54,755 nt of DNA from a virus. The notes beneath the pieces were generated by a model that saw nothing but the letters and a program-made list of their open reading frames with translations, searched no databases and was not told where the DNA came from. The position numbers and the translations under genes were made by a program. Below are positions 47,172 to 54,128 of this stretch, piece after piece; the first letter of the stretch is position 1, and every line of letters starts with the position of its first letter. The DNA is taken from IMG/VR virus record IMGVR_UViG_3300025168_000110, positions 1-54,755 of that record, one strand, 5' to 3'.

Positions 47172-47214
47172 AAAGCTCCATGTTTTTAATTAATTTTTGA
47201 TTCTGTTTTTTCAT
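47065..47214 (-). CDS. 49-aa charged small protein (coupled to radical SAM gene)
   Basis: It begins one base after the radical SAM stop (TAATATG), typical of translational coupling. The protein is Lys/Gln/Glu-rich (MKKQNQKLIKNMELYDKKKE, and GQKQVKKTRGKEKG) with no recognised domain, likely a short basic helix. It shares the DNA with the 46-aa frame at 47031-47171. Confidence 0.4.
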   Translation of the reverse strand: MKKQNQKLIKNMELYDKKKEAEQQESKILGQKQVKKTRGKEKGTRMYHL

Positions 47215-47215
47215 A

Positions 47216-48070
47216 TTAAAATATATATCTTATTGTGTTCCAGTTTATAATACTGTCGTGTAAATCTACAAATTGTTTTATATAATTACGTTTTAATTTG
47301 TGATTATATCTAACGTTTTTTCCACCATACTGTGATGTTTTAGACTCTTGTATGTCTGGTACCCATAAATCTTTTTCTGTCAAGGGATTAGCCTCTAGAT
47401 TTTCCATGTGTTTTTTAAAGTTATGTGTTAAGAATATGCATTCTGATAAAACTATATTTTTATTTATAACATGGTTATTAACTAAATTAAATAACTCAGT
47501 ATAATCTTCTAGCCATCCTTCATAAACTATAATAGGAGAAAAATTAATATGTACATCATAACCAGCATCTATAAATTTATCAATAGCTTTTATTCTATCT
47601 ATAATTTTAGAGGTAAAAGGCTCGTGTATATTTGATTTGACTTGTGGCATTAAACTGAATCTAATTCGTATTTTACCATTAGGATCAAAATCTAATAAGT
47701 TTTTATTTACATATTTAGTAGCAAAACTGCCCATTATATCTGGGTGCTCTTTAAAGAAAGTAAATATTTTTTCCCACTCATGGTGCTTAGCATGTAATGC
47801 AAAATCTTCATTACAGCTTATATCATAAGTCGTATATTTTTTATGTGTTTGGTTAGGCTTGTCAACTACTGCAAATGCAGCATGACTATTTATTTCTGTT
47901 AGTATATCTTCTGTGTTTGTAGCTACAGAAAGCCCCTTAGCCTTGTGTCGTTTCATATAACAATAAGAACAATTATATAAACAACCATATCCAAAGCTAG
48001 GGGTTATAAAATCAGTAGACCTTCCAGAAGGCCTTATTTTAAATGTTTTTCTATTTACTTTTTTGATCAT
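47216..48070 (-). CDS. Spore-photoproduct-lyase-like radical SAM enzyme
   Basis: 284 aa. The [4Fe-4S] motif C-x3-C-x2-C is at C30, C34, C37 (GYGCLYNCSYCYMKRH), followed by a TIM-barrel-like body with TTYDISCNEDFALHAKHHEW, RIRFSLMPQ and DVHINFSPIIVYEGW. The short barrel and the F-S-P-I/Y-E-G-W element match the SPL family, which repairs the thymine spore photoproduct using S-adenosylmethionine. The substrate here is unproven; a UV-damage repair role is sensible for a phage exposed in surface water. Other small radical SAM families are possible. It overlaps the DUF3310-type gene upstream by 20 bases. Confidence 0.75.
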   Translation of the reverse strand: MIKKVNRKTFKIRPSGRSTDFITPSFGYGCLYNCSYCYMKRHKAKGLSVATNTEDILTEINSHAAFAVVDKPNQTHKKYTTYDISCNEDFALHAKHHEWEKIFTFFKEHPDIMGSFATKYVNKNLLDFDPNGKIRIRFSLMPQVKSNIHEPFTSKIIDRIKAIDKFIDAGYDVHINFSPIIVYEGWLEDYTELFNLVNNHVINKNIVLSECIFLTHNFKKHMENLEANPLTEKDLWVPDIQESKTSQYGGKNVRYNHKLKRNYIKQFVDLHDSIINWNTIRYIF

Positions 48071-48368
48071 CTATTTTTTCTAATTCAAATTCTAAGTGAG
48101 CTATTGCTTTTTTTAAACAGTCTACAGGAGTATCATGTTTATGGTATGCACGTAAAATATAAGTAGTAGCGGTTGCAAGGTGGTAGGATAAATTAAAATT
48201 ATCACATACCTTTCTTGCCTCATAACCATTTCTACCTCTATAATAATTTGGAACTCTAGTGTCTTTTAATCCCAATTCTTCTTTAGACATTTTCATTTTA
48301 GGATTTATATTTGTAGTAGAGTCCATATTTCTGTCAAATTCATAGTAATATTTATTGTGCTTTGTCAT
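48051..48368 (-). CDS. DUF3310-like protein
   Basis: 105 aa. The C-terminal half, VPNYYRGRNGYEARKVCDNF, then LSYHLATATTYILRAYHKHD and CLKKAIAHLEFELEKI, fits the DUF3310 (SaV-like) pattern: P-x-Y-Y near the start, a L-x-x-x-L-A-T-x-x-x-Y-I-x-R-A-x-x-K motif, and a K-A-I-x-H-L-E helix. DUF3310 proteins are common in phage DNA-metabolism regions; their biochemical role is not settled (a nucleotide-related function has been proposed). It lies between the radical SAM gene and a recombination gene. Confidence 0.65.
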   Translation of the reverse strand: MTKHNKYYYEFDRNMDSTTNINPKMKMSKEELGLKDTRVPNYYRGRNGYEARKVCDNFNLSYHLATATTYILRAYHKHDTPVDCLKKAIAHLEFELEKIDDQKSK

Positions 48369-48760
48369 TAGTCTAGTTTTGTTTTAAAGTGATCTATTAT
48401 TTTATTCATCTGTCTTTTGTAGAATAAATCAAAATCTACATATTCCATTTGCCCTGACTCTCCATTTAATTGCTTTGGCTGTGTTTTTTCCCATAACCTA
48501 AATAAGACCGCTCTCATTCTTTGTGATGGTGTTTTTTCTTTAAATTCCGCGTTTACAGTTGCTCCTTCTACTGCATCTATTTGTTCTTGAGATATTTTCT
48601 TTGTAGAAACCAGGATATAACCTGGCTTCTTTCTTAATCTCATAATAGCTGCTTCTGTATCGTTTGTAAGTTCTGGTGTTCCTAAGATAACTCTTAAAGA
48701 ATTATCTGCCATAGTGGATACTTTATCTATCCCTCCTTCAAATACTACTGAATGTTTCAT
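48368..48760 (-). CDS. Hypothetical DNA-metabolism-block protein
   Basis: 130 aa. It starts MKHSVVFEGGIDKVSTMADN, followed by SLRVILGTPELTNDTEAAIM, and has a helical C-terminus (FDLFYKRQMNKIIDHFKTKL). The pattern is reminiscent of small phage proteins accompanying RecE/Rad52-type recombinases. No catalytic motif is seen. The start codon overlaps the neighbouring stops at one base (48368), showing an operon with the nuclease upstream and the DUF3310-like gene downstream. Confidence 0.5.
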   Translation of the reverse strand: MKHSVVFEGGIDKVSTMADNSLRVILGTPELTNDTEAAIMRLRKKPGYILVSTKKISQEQIDAVEGATVNAEFKEKTPSQRMRAVLFRLWEKTQPKQLNGESGQMEYVDFDLFYKRQMNKIIDHFKTKLD

Positions 48761-48761
48761 A

Positions 48762-49565
48762 TTATATATCGTTTGTCATTATGTGAATATTTCTTTCTGA
48801 GTTTTTATTAAGATAATCATAACCTTGTCCAGGCCAATAATCATTTTTTGTGCAATAATTATATATCTCTAGCTCTTGGTTATACATATACCTTCCATCG
48901 TCTAACATGTCGTCACCTATTTGAAATACATTCATATTAAATGGAGGTGATTTTTCTATAGCTACTATATAAAACTCATCTGCTCCTACAGCGTCCATAT
49001 AGAATGCTGCCTGCTTATGATACTTATATTTTAATATAGACCTTCTAAAGCCACTATACGAAGCGTCTTGCGTTGTTTTAAGATCTATAATAATATTAGG
49101 CTTTGGCTTATAGCAATCTAACATACCCTTACACTCTACATCATGAGTTTCGTTATGCCATGTTATTATTTTTTCTTTCTCTCCTCCTGAGAGTAATTGT
49201 TTAATAGTAGAATCTTTCATTAACTTCATAGTCATCTGTTCAATTAATTCAAATTCAGATTCTGTTATAACGGTTTTAAAGAAATTCTTTTTTTCAAATT
49301 CTGCATAGTCTGCCTTTCCTACTTTAGTTCTTTTATCAAACTTAGGCGCTACTGCGTAATTTTTATTAAATTCAGATGGTTGCAATACATTAACATGAAA
49401 CGCTGATCCAAATTTCATTGCTGCTGTTGGTAGCTGTGGATTATCCAATCTAAATCTAAAATATTCAGGAGAGTTTCCTGATAAGTTATTCAACATACTG
49501 TTAGATACATATTCTGTATTCTGGTAGTAGTCGTTGTGCGATAATTTGTCTTTTAATATTTTCAT
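48762..49565 (-). CDS. PD-(D/E)XK exonuclease, RecE-like
   Basis: 267 aa. Motifs of the PD-(D/E)XK superfamily in order: KFGSAFHVNVLQP (H57), E-C-K-G-M-L-D (E144 to D150), IIIDLKTTQDA (D161, K163), and Y-K-Y-H-K-Q-A-A-F-Y (Q185). This is the arrangement of RecE/YqaJ-like phage exonucleases that chew one strand of duplex DNA, leaving tails for annealing. It probably partners the Rad52-type protein at 51101. The opening (DYYQNTEYVSNSMLNNL) matches the usual N-terminal helix of the DUF3799-type exonuclease group. A GC-rich UUCG hairpin lies directly upstream of it. Confidence 0.75.
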   Translation of the reverse strand: MKILKDKLSHNDYYQNTEYVSNSMLNNLSGNSPEYFRFRLDNPQLPTAAMKFGSAFHVNVLQPSEFNKNYAVAPKFDKRTKVGKADYAEFEKKNFFKTVITESEFELIEQMTMKLMKDSTIKQLLSGGEKEKIITWHNETHDVECKGMLDCYKPKPNIIIDLKTTQDASYSGFRRSILKYKYHKQAAFYMDAVGADEFYIVAIEKSPPFNMNVFQIGDDMLDDGRYMYNQELEIYNYCTKNDYWPGQGYDYLNKNSERNIHIMTNDI

Positions 49566-49587
49566 TTGTTTTACATAAAGGCAATAA

Positions 49588-49607
49588 AGCCCCTCCGAAG
49601 AAGGGCT
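49588..49607 (-). terminator. UUCG hairpin in the early block
   Basis: On the minus strand AGCCCTTC-TTCG-GAGGGGCT forms an 8-bp stem (one G-U pair) with a UUCG loop, followed by TTTATTGCC. It lies between the hypothetical gene at 49658 and the exonuclease gene, inside a likely operon, so it may attenuate rather than stop transcription. The remainder of the 92-base gap has no gene. Confidence 0.65.
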
Positions 49608-49657
49608 CTAATGCAAACAAAACAAAGGTTAAAGAGAAAGTTCTACAAACGTAGTTA

Positions 49658-49984
49658 CTACTCTTTTGCTCCCTTTTCCTCCTCTTGACCTTCGTTATCT
49701 TTATCAGACGCATGCTGATCGTCTAACTCTTTCATTCTTACCAATATATTTGCTGCTTCTGGAATATTCATACAATAAGAAAATAAGCTTCTTCTAAATT
49801 CTTTAATTTCTGACGGTGAGTCAGTACCATTGTAATCTTTATGCAGCCATGTAAGTAACGCTACCTCATGAGCATGTAATGCTTCAGATAACGCTTTTAA
49901 AGTATCACTAACAGGTTTTTCAACCTTATACTTTTCTCCCATAATGTTAATCTTTTCTTTTGGTTCTTTTTTCTTTGTTGCCAT
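49658..49984 (-). CDS. Hypothetical early protein
   Basis: 108 aa. A basic N-terminus (MATKKKEPKEKINIMGEKYK) is followed by a helical region (SDTLKALSEALHAHEVALLT, then W) and an acidic, Glu-rich tail. No enzyme motif is recognised. It lies eight bases downstream of the RusA-like gene and before a UUCG hairpin. Its small size and helical nature suggest a regulatory or protein-binding role. Confidence 0.55.
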   Translation of the reverse strand: MATKKKEPKEKINIMGEKYKVEKPVSDTLKALSEALHAHEVALLTWLHKDYNGTDSPSEIKEFRRSLFSYCMNIPEAANILVRMKELDDQHASDKDNEGQEEEKGAKE

Positions 49985-49992
49985 ATTTAATT

Positions 49993-50361
49993 TTAATTTG
50001 TTACTTTTATTTCTACTCCTGGATTTTCTTTATCATAAACATAATCTTCAAATGAAGGTTTTATAAATTCACAATTATCATCTTCTATCCATTCGTATTT
50101 AACCATTAGATCTTGTACTGTTTGAGCTGGATTTATATAATCAAATTTTCTTCTACTTTTTCTAAAGAATTTAAAGCTCACTTCATACGGTGGTTTTTTT
50201 TCTTTTATTAATTCTAAGAATTTTTCTTTATTCTCAACCCACTCTTGTTTTGAGTCTTTTATGTAATTCATCGTTGTTTTAGAGTGGATTAAATACTTTC
50301 CTGTCCATCGTTTTCCGTTCTTACTAGATGGGACATTTCCTGCTATAAATATCTCTGCCAT
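49993..50361 (-). CDS. RusA-like Holliday-junction resolvase
   Basis: 122 aa. It has the RusA-family order: AGNVPSSKNGKRW near the N-terminus, then RKFDYINPAQTVQDLMVKYE with D74 and D84, and WIEDDNCEFI with D94/D95, matching the D...D...D-D metal-binding set of RusA. RusA cuts four-way junctions and would resolve recombination intermediates before packaging. It is likely transcribed from a -7 element at 50366 only five bases before its ATG, giving a leaderless mRNA. It may be overlapped by a 53-aa frame. Confidence 0.8.
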   Translation of the reverse strand: MAEIFIAGNVPSSKNGKRWTGKYLIHSKTTMNYIKDSKQEWVENKEKFLELIKEKKPPYEVSFKFFRKSRRKFDYINPAQTVQDLMVKYEWIEDDNCEFIKPSFEDYVYDKENPGVEIKVTN

Positions 50362-50485
50362 ATTGCAAAGATAACAATAAATTTGAGAGTTTCACCTTTA
50401 GAGTTGTGGCGCACTTAAATCTTAAAAGCTTAACCTGTCTAGCAGGACACTTACCTGACGCTAGGGGATCTGTTATCTCTCTCAT
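50324..50485 (-). CDS. Doubtful 53-aa small frame between SSB-like and RusA-like genes
   Basis: A frame from ATG at 50485 (MREITDPLASGKCPARQVKL) starting 11 bases after the SSB-like stop and running 38 bases into the rusA-like gene. It is Lys/Arg-rich with two CxxR/CP-type Cys residues. If it is not a gene, the 134-base gap is mostly non-coding and holds the RusA promoter. No homologue known to me. Confidence 0.3.
   Translation of the reverse strand: MREITDPLASGKCPARQVKLLRFKCATTLKVKLSNLLLSLQYGRDIYSRKCPI
50366..50373 (-). promoter_or_regulatory. -7 element TATCTTTG, leaderless RusA
   Basis: On the minus strand TATCTTTG is followed by CAATATG, with the ATG five bases after the motif. This is the same layout as at 3889-3901. 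No clear -33 TTTG. It may independently express the resolvase and the genes behind it. Confidence 0.5.
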
Positions 50486-50495
50486 TTATATTTAT

Positions 50496-51101
50496 TTAGA
50501 AGGGCATATCTTCATCGTTATTGTCTTCGCTTAAAGATGTTATTGTGCTTTCATTAACACTATTGTTTGTGTCAGCCCATTCTTTGTGTTTCTTGGCAAA
50601 TTCAATTCTTGCAGGTGTGTCTAAAACTTGATTCATGTCTGCATTGTAAGTACATTTTCCTCCTTCTTTAGAACTCCATCTATACCCTACAGAAGTTCTA
50701 ATAACAGGCTCTCCTGTTCCTTTTACTATTGTAGTATATTCTTGAGACGTAAGACATATCATTAATGTTTTGTCTACAGCTTCATTCATAGCTTTGCTGT
50801 CGTCTGAAAAATCTTGTACACCACAATTTATTAAGAAATCTCTTAATTGTTTTATTTTCCAATCTTTAGATGTTTGCCTGTCTGTTTCTTTAACTGCCCA
50901 AAACCTACATTTACCTACTTCTCCAGATGCAGCTGTTACTAAAAAGTCTATAAACGGACTTCCAGTATAGCTATCTAATTGATCAGAAGTCTTAATACCC
51001 GTAACTGTACACAGATGTGCTCCTGGGTTAAGGTATTCAAATCTTTGCCCTTTAGCAGATCCTGTTGTTGTGACATTTAAGTCAAATGGTAATACTTTCA
51101 T
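50496..51101 (-). CDS. Single-stranded DNA-binding-like protein
   Basis: 201 aa. The body has beta-type elements (LVTAASGEVGKCRFWAVKET) consistent with a DNA-binding barrel. The C-terminus is acidic and ends in EDNNDEDMPF, the D-D-x-P-F-type tip by which SSB proteins recruit recombination and replication partners. It is next to the Rad52-type gene. The core does not match the OB-fold of E. coli SSB obviously, so a phage-specific SSB or a recombination mediator are both possible. The tail is the strongest clue. Confidence 0.6.
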   Translation of the reverse strand: MKVLPFDLNVTTTGSAKGQRFEYLNPGAHLCTVTGIKTSDQLDSYTGSPFIDFLVTAASGEVGKCRFWAVKETDRQTSKDWKIKQLRDFLINCGVQDFSDDSKAMNEAVDKTLMICLTSQEYTTIVKGTGEPVIRTSVGYRWSSKEGGKCTYNADMNQVLDTPARIEFAKKHKEWADTNNSVNESTITSLSEDNNDEDMPF

Positions 51102-51595
51102 TATTTATTGTTTTTAATTTTCCAGTTAATATAATTTGTTAGCGTTACACCATCAAACACTAATTTGTTCTTTTCGGGAATATATGGATACTCTTTCCCG
51201 TTAGTATGTTTTTGTGTTTTAAGCGTTTGTATTGGCAGTCTATATAAGAATCTACCTATACCCCAAGATACACATGCACGTTTAAAAGCATCTGATACAT
51301 GACCTTTATCTTTTTCTACATTAGACTCTGAACCTGTGTCTGATTTCCATACCCACTGATTATATGCAACTTCAGATTCATTGTCTTTTGAATCACAACA
51401 AATACCTATTTTACAAAATAGTAATCCATTTTCTTCATAGAATATACTTTGCCAGTTTTCAGGACCTACTACTTCATCTAGTAAGTCTTGACAATCTCTT
51501 GCATCTATATAGGCAACGCAATTTGCTTTACCATATTTTGATGACTGTACCCTCCATTTAAAAGGAAGTTCTTTTTTTAAATCTTCTAATTTCAT
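51101..51595 (-). CDS. Rad52-type single-strand annealing protein
   Basis: 164 aa. It contains the Rad52/Rad22-like N-terminal pattern: LKKELPFKWRVQSS, then KANCVAYIDARDCQDLLDEV, and further on KGHVSDAFKRACVSWGIGRF, the conserved helix with S/D-A-F-K-R-A-x-x-x-x-G-I-G-R. These proteins anneal complementary single strands, normally next to a RecE-like exonuclease (48762) and an SSB (50496), both present here. The short length matches phage Rad52/Redbeta-superfamily annealases. It overlaps its neighbours by one and four bases. Confidence 0.8.
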   Translation of the reverse strand: MKLEDLKKELPFKWRVQSSKYGKANCVAYIDARDCQDLLDEVVGPENWQSIFYEENGLLFCKIGICCDSKDNESEVAYNQWVWKSDTGSESNVEKDKGHVSDAFKRACVSWGIGRFLYRLPIQTLKTQKHTNGKEYPYIPEKNKLVFDGVTLTNYINWKIKNNK

Positions 51596-51831
51596 TTTTC
51601 TTTTTCTTTCTTTTGATTTTTCTTAATCTTTTTTATTGCCGACAACGCAATAACGAATTTTACAAAGCGCCTTATCATAATAGGCCTACCTCTTAGTATA
51701 AGAGTAACTGCTATTTCTTTAAAAGTTAATAGTAATACTTCTTTTACAAGTGCTTTGTTAATACCTAAATCATAAGCAATCTCTGCCGCTATGTCTCTTA
51801 CTCTTGATTTTTCTCTGTTTTTTTGTTCCAT
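51592..51831 (-). CDS. HU-like nucleoid protein (early block)
   Basis: 79 aa, very basic. SRVRDIAAEIAYDLGINKAL, then KEVLLLTFKEIAVTLILRGR and PIMIRRFVKFVIALS reproduce the HU/IHF outline: two helices, then the V/I-x-I-R-x-F-x-x-F strand pair. The C-terminal arm is replaced by a short Lys tract (KKIKKNQKKEKEK), so the DNA-embracing arms of HU are missing or shortened. It would bend or coat DNA in replication. It starts behind the best promoter in the minus block and overlaps the Rad52-type gene by four bases. Confidence 0.65.
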   Translation of the reverse strand: MEQKNREKSRVRDIAAEIAYDLGINKALVKEVLLLTFKEIAVTLILRGRPIMIRRFVKFVIALSAIKKIKKNQKKEKEK

Positions 51832-51838
51832 TTAGGAG

Positions 51839-51869
51839 CAAATATACATATTTAATTTTTATCTCCAAA
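51839..51869 (-). promoter_or_regulatory. Complete Bacteroidota promoter TTTG-N19-TATATTTG (minus strand)
   Basis: Minus-strand TTTG (51866-51869), a 19-base spacer and TATATTTG (51839-51846) match both elements exactly, and the ATG at 51831 is seven bases after the motif. It would drive the HU-like, Rad52-type and SSB-like genes. It overlaps the end of the 53-aa membrane protein gene. Confidence 0.7.
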
Positions 51870-52013
51870 CAATTGAACAGCTAAATAAATAGGGACAACG
51901 ATTAATGTACTCAAAATTAATGAGAACATAAGAGGTGTCGCTATAAATATAAATCCTGTTATTGTTGCAATAGATAATATAGGATATTTTGAAAATATCT
52001 TAAATTTATTCAT
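51852..52013 (-). CDS. 53-aa membrane protein overlapping dnaB-like gene
   Basis: The ATG at 52013 lies eight bases inside the helicase gene's end (ATGAATAA), so it is translationally coupled. After a basic start (MNKFKIFSKYP), two hydrophobic stretches (ILSIATITGFIFIATPLM and FSLILSTLIVVPIYLAVQLF) form a probable helical hairpin in the membrane, with a short DKN tail. There is no known family. Early phage membrane peptides often block superinfection or alter host membranes, but this is only a possibility. Confidence 0.7.
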   Translation of the reverse strand: MNKFKIFSKYPILSIATITGFIFIATPLMFSLILSTLIVVPIYLAVQLFGDKN

Positions 52014-53289
52014 AATCTTCAAATTTAGTTAATTCACTTATAAATTTTAAAGTCACTTCACCGACTCCAATATTTCTGCCTTTCGCAAATATAATACTAG
52101 CTATACCTTTTGCGTTATTACCTGCATCGTCATATTCTAATCCATAGTACTCAGGACGATATATAAGCATAACTACATCTGCAGCCTGCTCTATCTCACC
52201 TGATTCTCTAAGATCAGAAAGTGTGGGCTTACTGTTGTTTCTCATACCTACACCTCTATTTAACTGACTTAATGCTATTACTGTTATATTAAGCTCTTTA
52301 GCAAGATTCTTTAACTTACGCGCAACCTTACTAACTTCTTGCTCTCTTGACAGTCCTTTAGCGCTATATGATACTAATTGTAAATAGTCTACCATAACTA
52401 ATTTAACGCCTCTATTTTTAACATATTCTTTTATTCTGTATACTAAGTAATTTAGTGATGTGATGTTACACTCATCTACATTTAGCGGAATGTTTTCTAA
52501 GACAGTTGTAGCGTCATGTATTCGCTTTAACTCTTCATCATTTAAAGTACCGTTAGATATGTAATTATTTGAAACTCCTGATTCAACAGATGTTAATCTT
52601 TTAAGAAGTTGATTACTACTCATTTCGTAAGAAAATATTACTGTAGGAGTATCTCCATATTTAGCTGCATTATAAGCCAAGGCTAAAGCAAAACTTGTTT
52701 TACCCATAGAAGACGCACCGCCAACAATAATTAAATCTGTTTCTTGCCAGCCTCCTGTAAACTTATCTATATCTCTAAATCCTGTAGGAGTACCAATTAG
52801 GCCTTCTGTATTCATTCTAACTTCTATGTCTCCAAGCATGTTTCTTAATTGCTTTTTTAAATCTGCAAGCTCTTCGCCAGAAGACATATTTATTTTAGAA
52901 ATGTCTTTTTGTATATTACCAATAATAACTTCTAATTCTTCTCTATCTGTAAGTTGATTATTTACATTACACACTATACCTAGAAGAACTCTTTTCTGAA
53001 ACTCTTCTTGCAGTATAGCTATACAAGTTTTGGCTTCTGTAAAAGAATAAGCTTCTTCTGTTATTTCTGACAGTTGTAATACAACATTATCTCCTTTTAT
53101 AAGTTTACCTAAAGTTAATATGTCTACGGTTTCACCTCTATCTTTTTGCTTTAAAAGCGCAAGATAAATAGATTTGTGAAATGGTATATTAAATAAATCT
53201 TCATGCAAAAGATTTGCATACTTATCATAAACAGTTTCTTCAATTATAATTTTACCTAAAAGAGTTTGTTCTATTTCAAAATTTGTCAT
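52006..53289 (-). CDS. dnaB: Replicative DnaB-type DNA helicase
   Basis: 427 aa, within the usual length of phage DnaB proteins. An N-terminal domain (about 1-110) is followed by a linker, and the RecA-like core from about 165. It has a Walker A GGASSMGKTS (190-199), a Walker B-type VKLVMVDYLQLV around 298-310, an LSQLNRGVGMRNNSKP segment, and the DLRESGEIEQAADVVMLIYR finger region. It unwinds DNA at the fork as a hexamer and would load primase. It has a near-consensus promoter element at 53311 and overlaps the small membrane protein gene by eight bases. The host or phage primase is not in this window. Confidence 0.93.
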   Translation of the reverse strand: MTNFEIEQTLLGKIIIEETVYDKYANLLHEDLFNIPFHKSIYLALLKQKDRGETVDILTLGKLIKGDNVVLQLSEITEEAYSFTEAKTCIAILQEEFQKRVLLGIVCNVNNQLTDREELEVIIGNIQKDISKINMSSGEELADLKKQLRNMLGDIEVRMNTEGLIGTPTGFRDIDKFTGGWQETDLIIVGGASSMGKTSFALALAYNAAKYGDTPTVIFSYEMSSNQLLKRLTSVESGVSNNYISNGTLNDEELKRIHDATTVLENIPLNVDECNITSLNYLVYRIKEYVKNRGVKLVMVDYLQLVSYSAKGLSREQEVSKVARKLKNLAKELNITVIALSQLNRGVGMRNNSKPTLSDLRESGEIEQAADVVMLIYRPEYYGLEYDDAGNNAKGIASIIFAKGRNIGVGEVTLKFISELTKFEDYE

Positions 53290-53310
53290 AATGTATTTTT
53301 AAGGGAAGGG

Positions 53311-53318
53311 CGAATATA
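53311..53318 (-). promoter_or_regulatory. Near-consensus -7 element TATATTCG before dnaB
   Basis: Minus-strand TATATTCG differs from TAnnTTTG at one base and lies 21 bases before the helicase ATG. No TTTG at -33. It may be a weak promoter or a coincidence. Confidence 0.3.
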
Positions 53319-53324
53319 CATATA

Positions 53325-53576
53325 TTATTCATTGTATTTTCTTTTAGCATCAGCTTTATCTTCTAAAGCATTTTCTCTCATTCTATCATTATATTCATCT
53401 ATAGGTTCTAAATCTATTTCATCTAGCCAATCATTACAATCTAGACATTCGTAACCCTCTGAGTCTGTATGCTCTTTACATTCATAGCATATTCCTGAGT
53501 CTGATATTTGAGCGGAGCAGCACCAACTTACAGTGCTCTCCTCATATTCTGACCCACAACATTTACTTACTAACAT
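53325..53576 (-). CDS. Small Cys-rich zinc-ribbon-like protein
   Basis: 83 aa with nine Cys residues in the first 50: CCGSEYEES, WCCSAQISD, then CYECKEH and CLDCNDWLDE. The C-x-x-C pairs (CYEC and CLDC) separated by about a dozen residues make a zinc ribbon likely. The rest is acidic and helical (EYNDRMRENALEDKADAK). Zinc-ribbon proteins of this size in phages bind nucleic acids or host polymerase. It precedes the helicase gene in the operon. Confidence 0.6.
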   Translation of the reverse strand: MLVSKCCGSEYEESTVSWCCSAQISDSGICYECKEHTDSEGYECLDCNDWLDEIDLEPIDEYNDRMRENALEDKADAKRKYNE

Positions 53577-53577
53577 A

Positions 53578-53874
53578 TTATTCGTATTTAAAGTTAACTA
53601 TCTCTTGTTTGTATTCTTCAGCACGATTGTGTCTTTCGTACCATTTTTTTCCTCTAAGAGTTTTATCAACTTCTTGAAGTTTTCTTCTAGCTCTTGTTAT
53701 AGAGTCAGCGCTAGACAGTATTTTATTACTTAAGTATAAATCAAAGAAGTCTTCTAAATTTTTATCTTTAGGCATTTGCCAGCTCCACACTAAAATACAT
53801 AGTGATCTATCACTATCTTTAGCAGTTCTAGATATATTTAGTATTTGTCTAACTAATTTATGCAGCTTATTCAT
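53578..53874 (-). CDS. Hypothetical early protein
   Basis: 98 aa. MNKLHKLVRQILNISRTAKD is a basic helix, followed by the hydrophobic SLCILVWSWQMP and then ITRARRKLQEVDKTLRGKKW and YERHNRAEEYKQEIVNF. The conserved-looking I-T-R-A-R-R-K-L-Q element is seen in other phage early proteins of unknown function and suggests nucleic acid binding. It is one base from the zinc-ribbon gene and overlaps the upstream gene by four bases. Confidence 0.55.
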   Translation of the reverse strand: MNKLHKLVRQILNISRTAKDSDRSLCILVWSWQMPKDKNLEDFFDLYLSNKILSSADSITRARRKLQEVDKTLRGKKWYERHNRAEEYKQEIVNFKYE

Positions 53875-54128
53875 ATTACTGGTATTGTTCCTAATTTTTC
53901 AAATGTAGTAGATATAGCTCCGCCATCATTACCTTCATCGTCCATCATTGGCACTAACCAATATTTATTATCTAATTGAATAGCTATTGGTCTCTTATAC
54001 CATCCAGAGTCTTCCATTTCTACTCTAGTCATATACTCTACTTTTGTTATTTTCTTGCCAACTAAATGTTTAGCAATTTTTTCTGTCCAGTATTGCTCTA
54101 CTGGTTTTCCTTCAATTTTGTATTCCAT
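53871..54128 (-). CDS. Hypothetical early protein
   Basis: 85 aa. The C-terminal half (KYWLVPMMDDEGNDGGAIST) is typical of a small phage protein found in DNA-metabolism regions of many phages: a beta-rich unit with a D-G-G-A-I segment before the end. The N-terminal half is basic. No activity is known. It overlaps the genes on both sides. Confidence 0.55.
   Translation of the reverse strand: MEYKIEGKPVEQYWTEKIAKHLVGKKITKVEYMTRVEMEDSGWYKRPIAIQLDNKYWLVPMMDDEGNDGGAISTTFEKLGTIPVI

Noticed and set aside
49501-49713. A 70-residue minus-strand frame across the UUCG hairpin
   Set aside because: It spans the hairpin and overlaps two better genes in other frames; basic low-complexity start and no family.
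50375-50485. Possible tRNA or small RNA in the gap between the SSB-like and RusA-like genes
   Set aside because: There is a short CCTG-N5-CAGG hairpin, but no cloverleaf with a T-arm GTTC-type sequence could be drawn on either strand.
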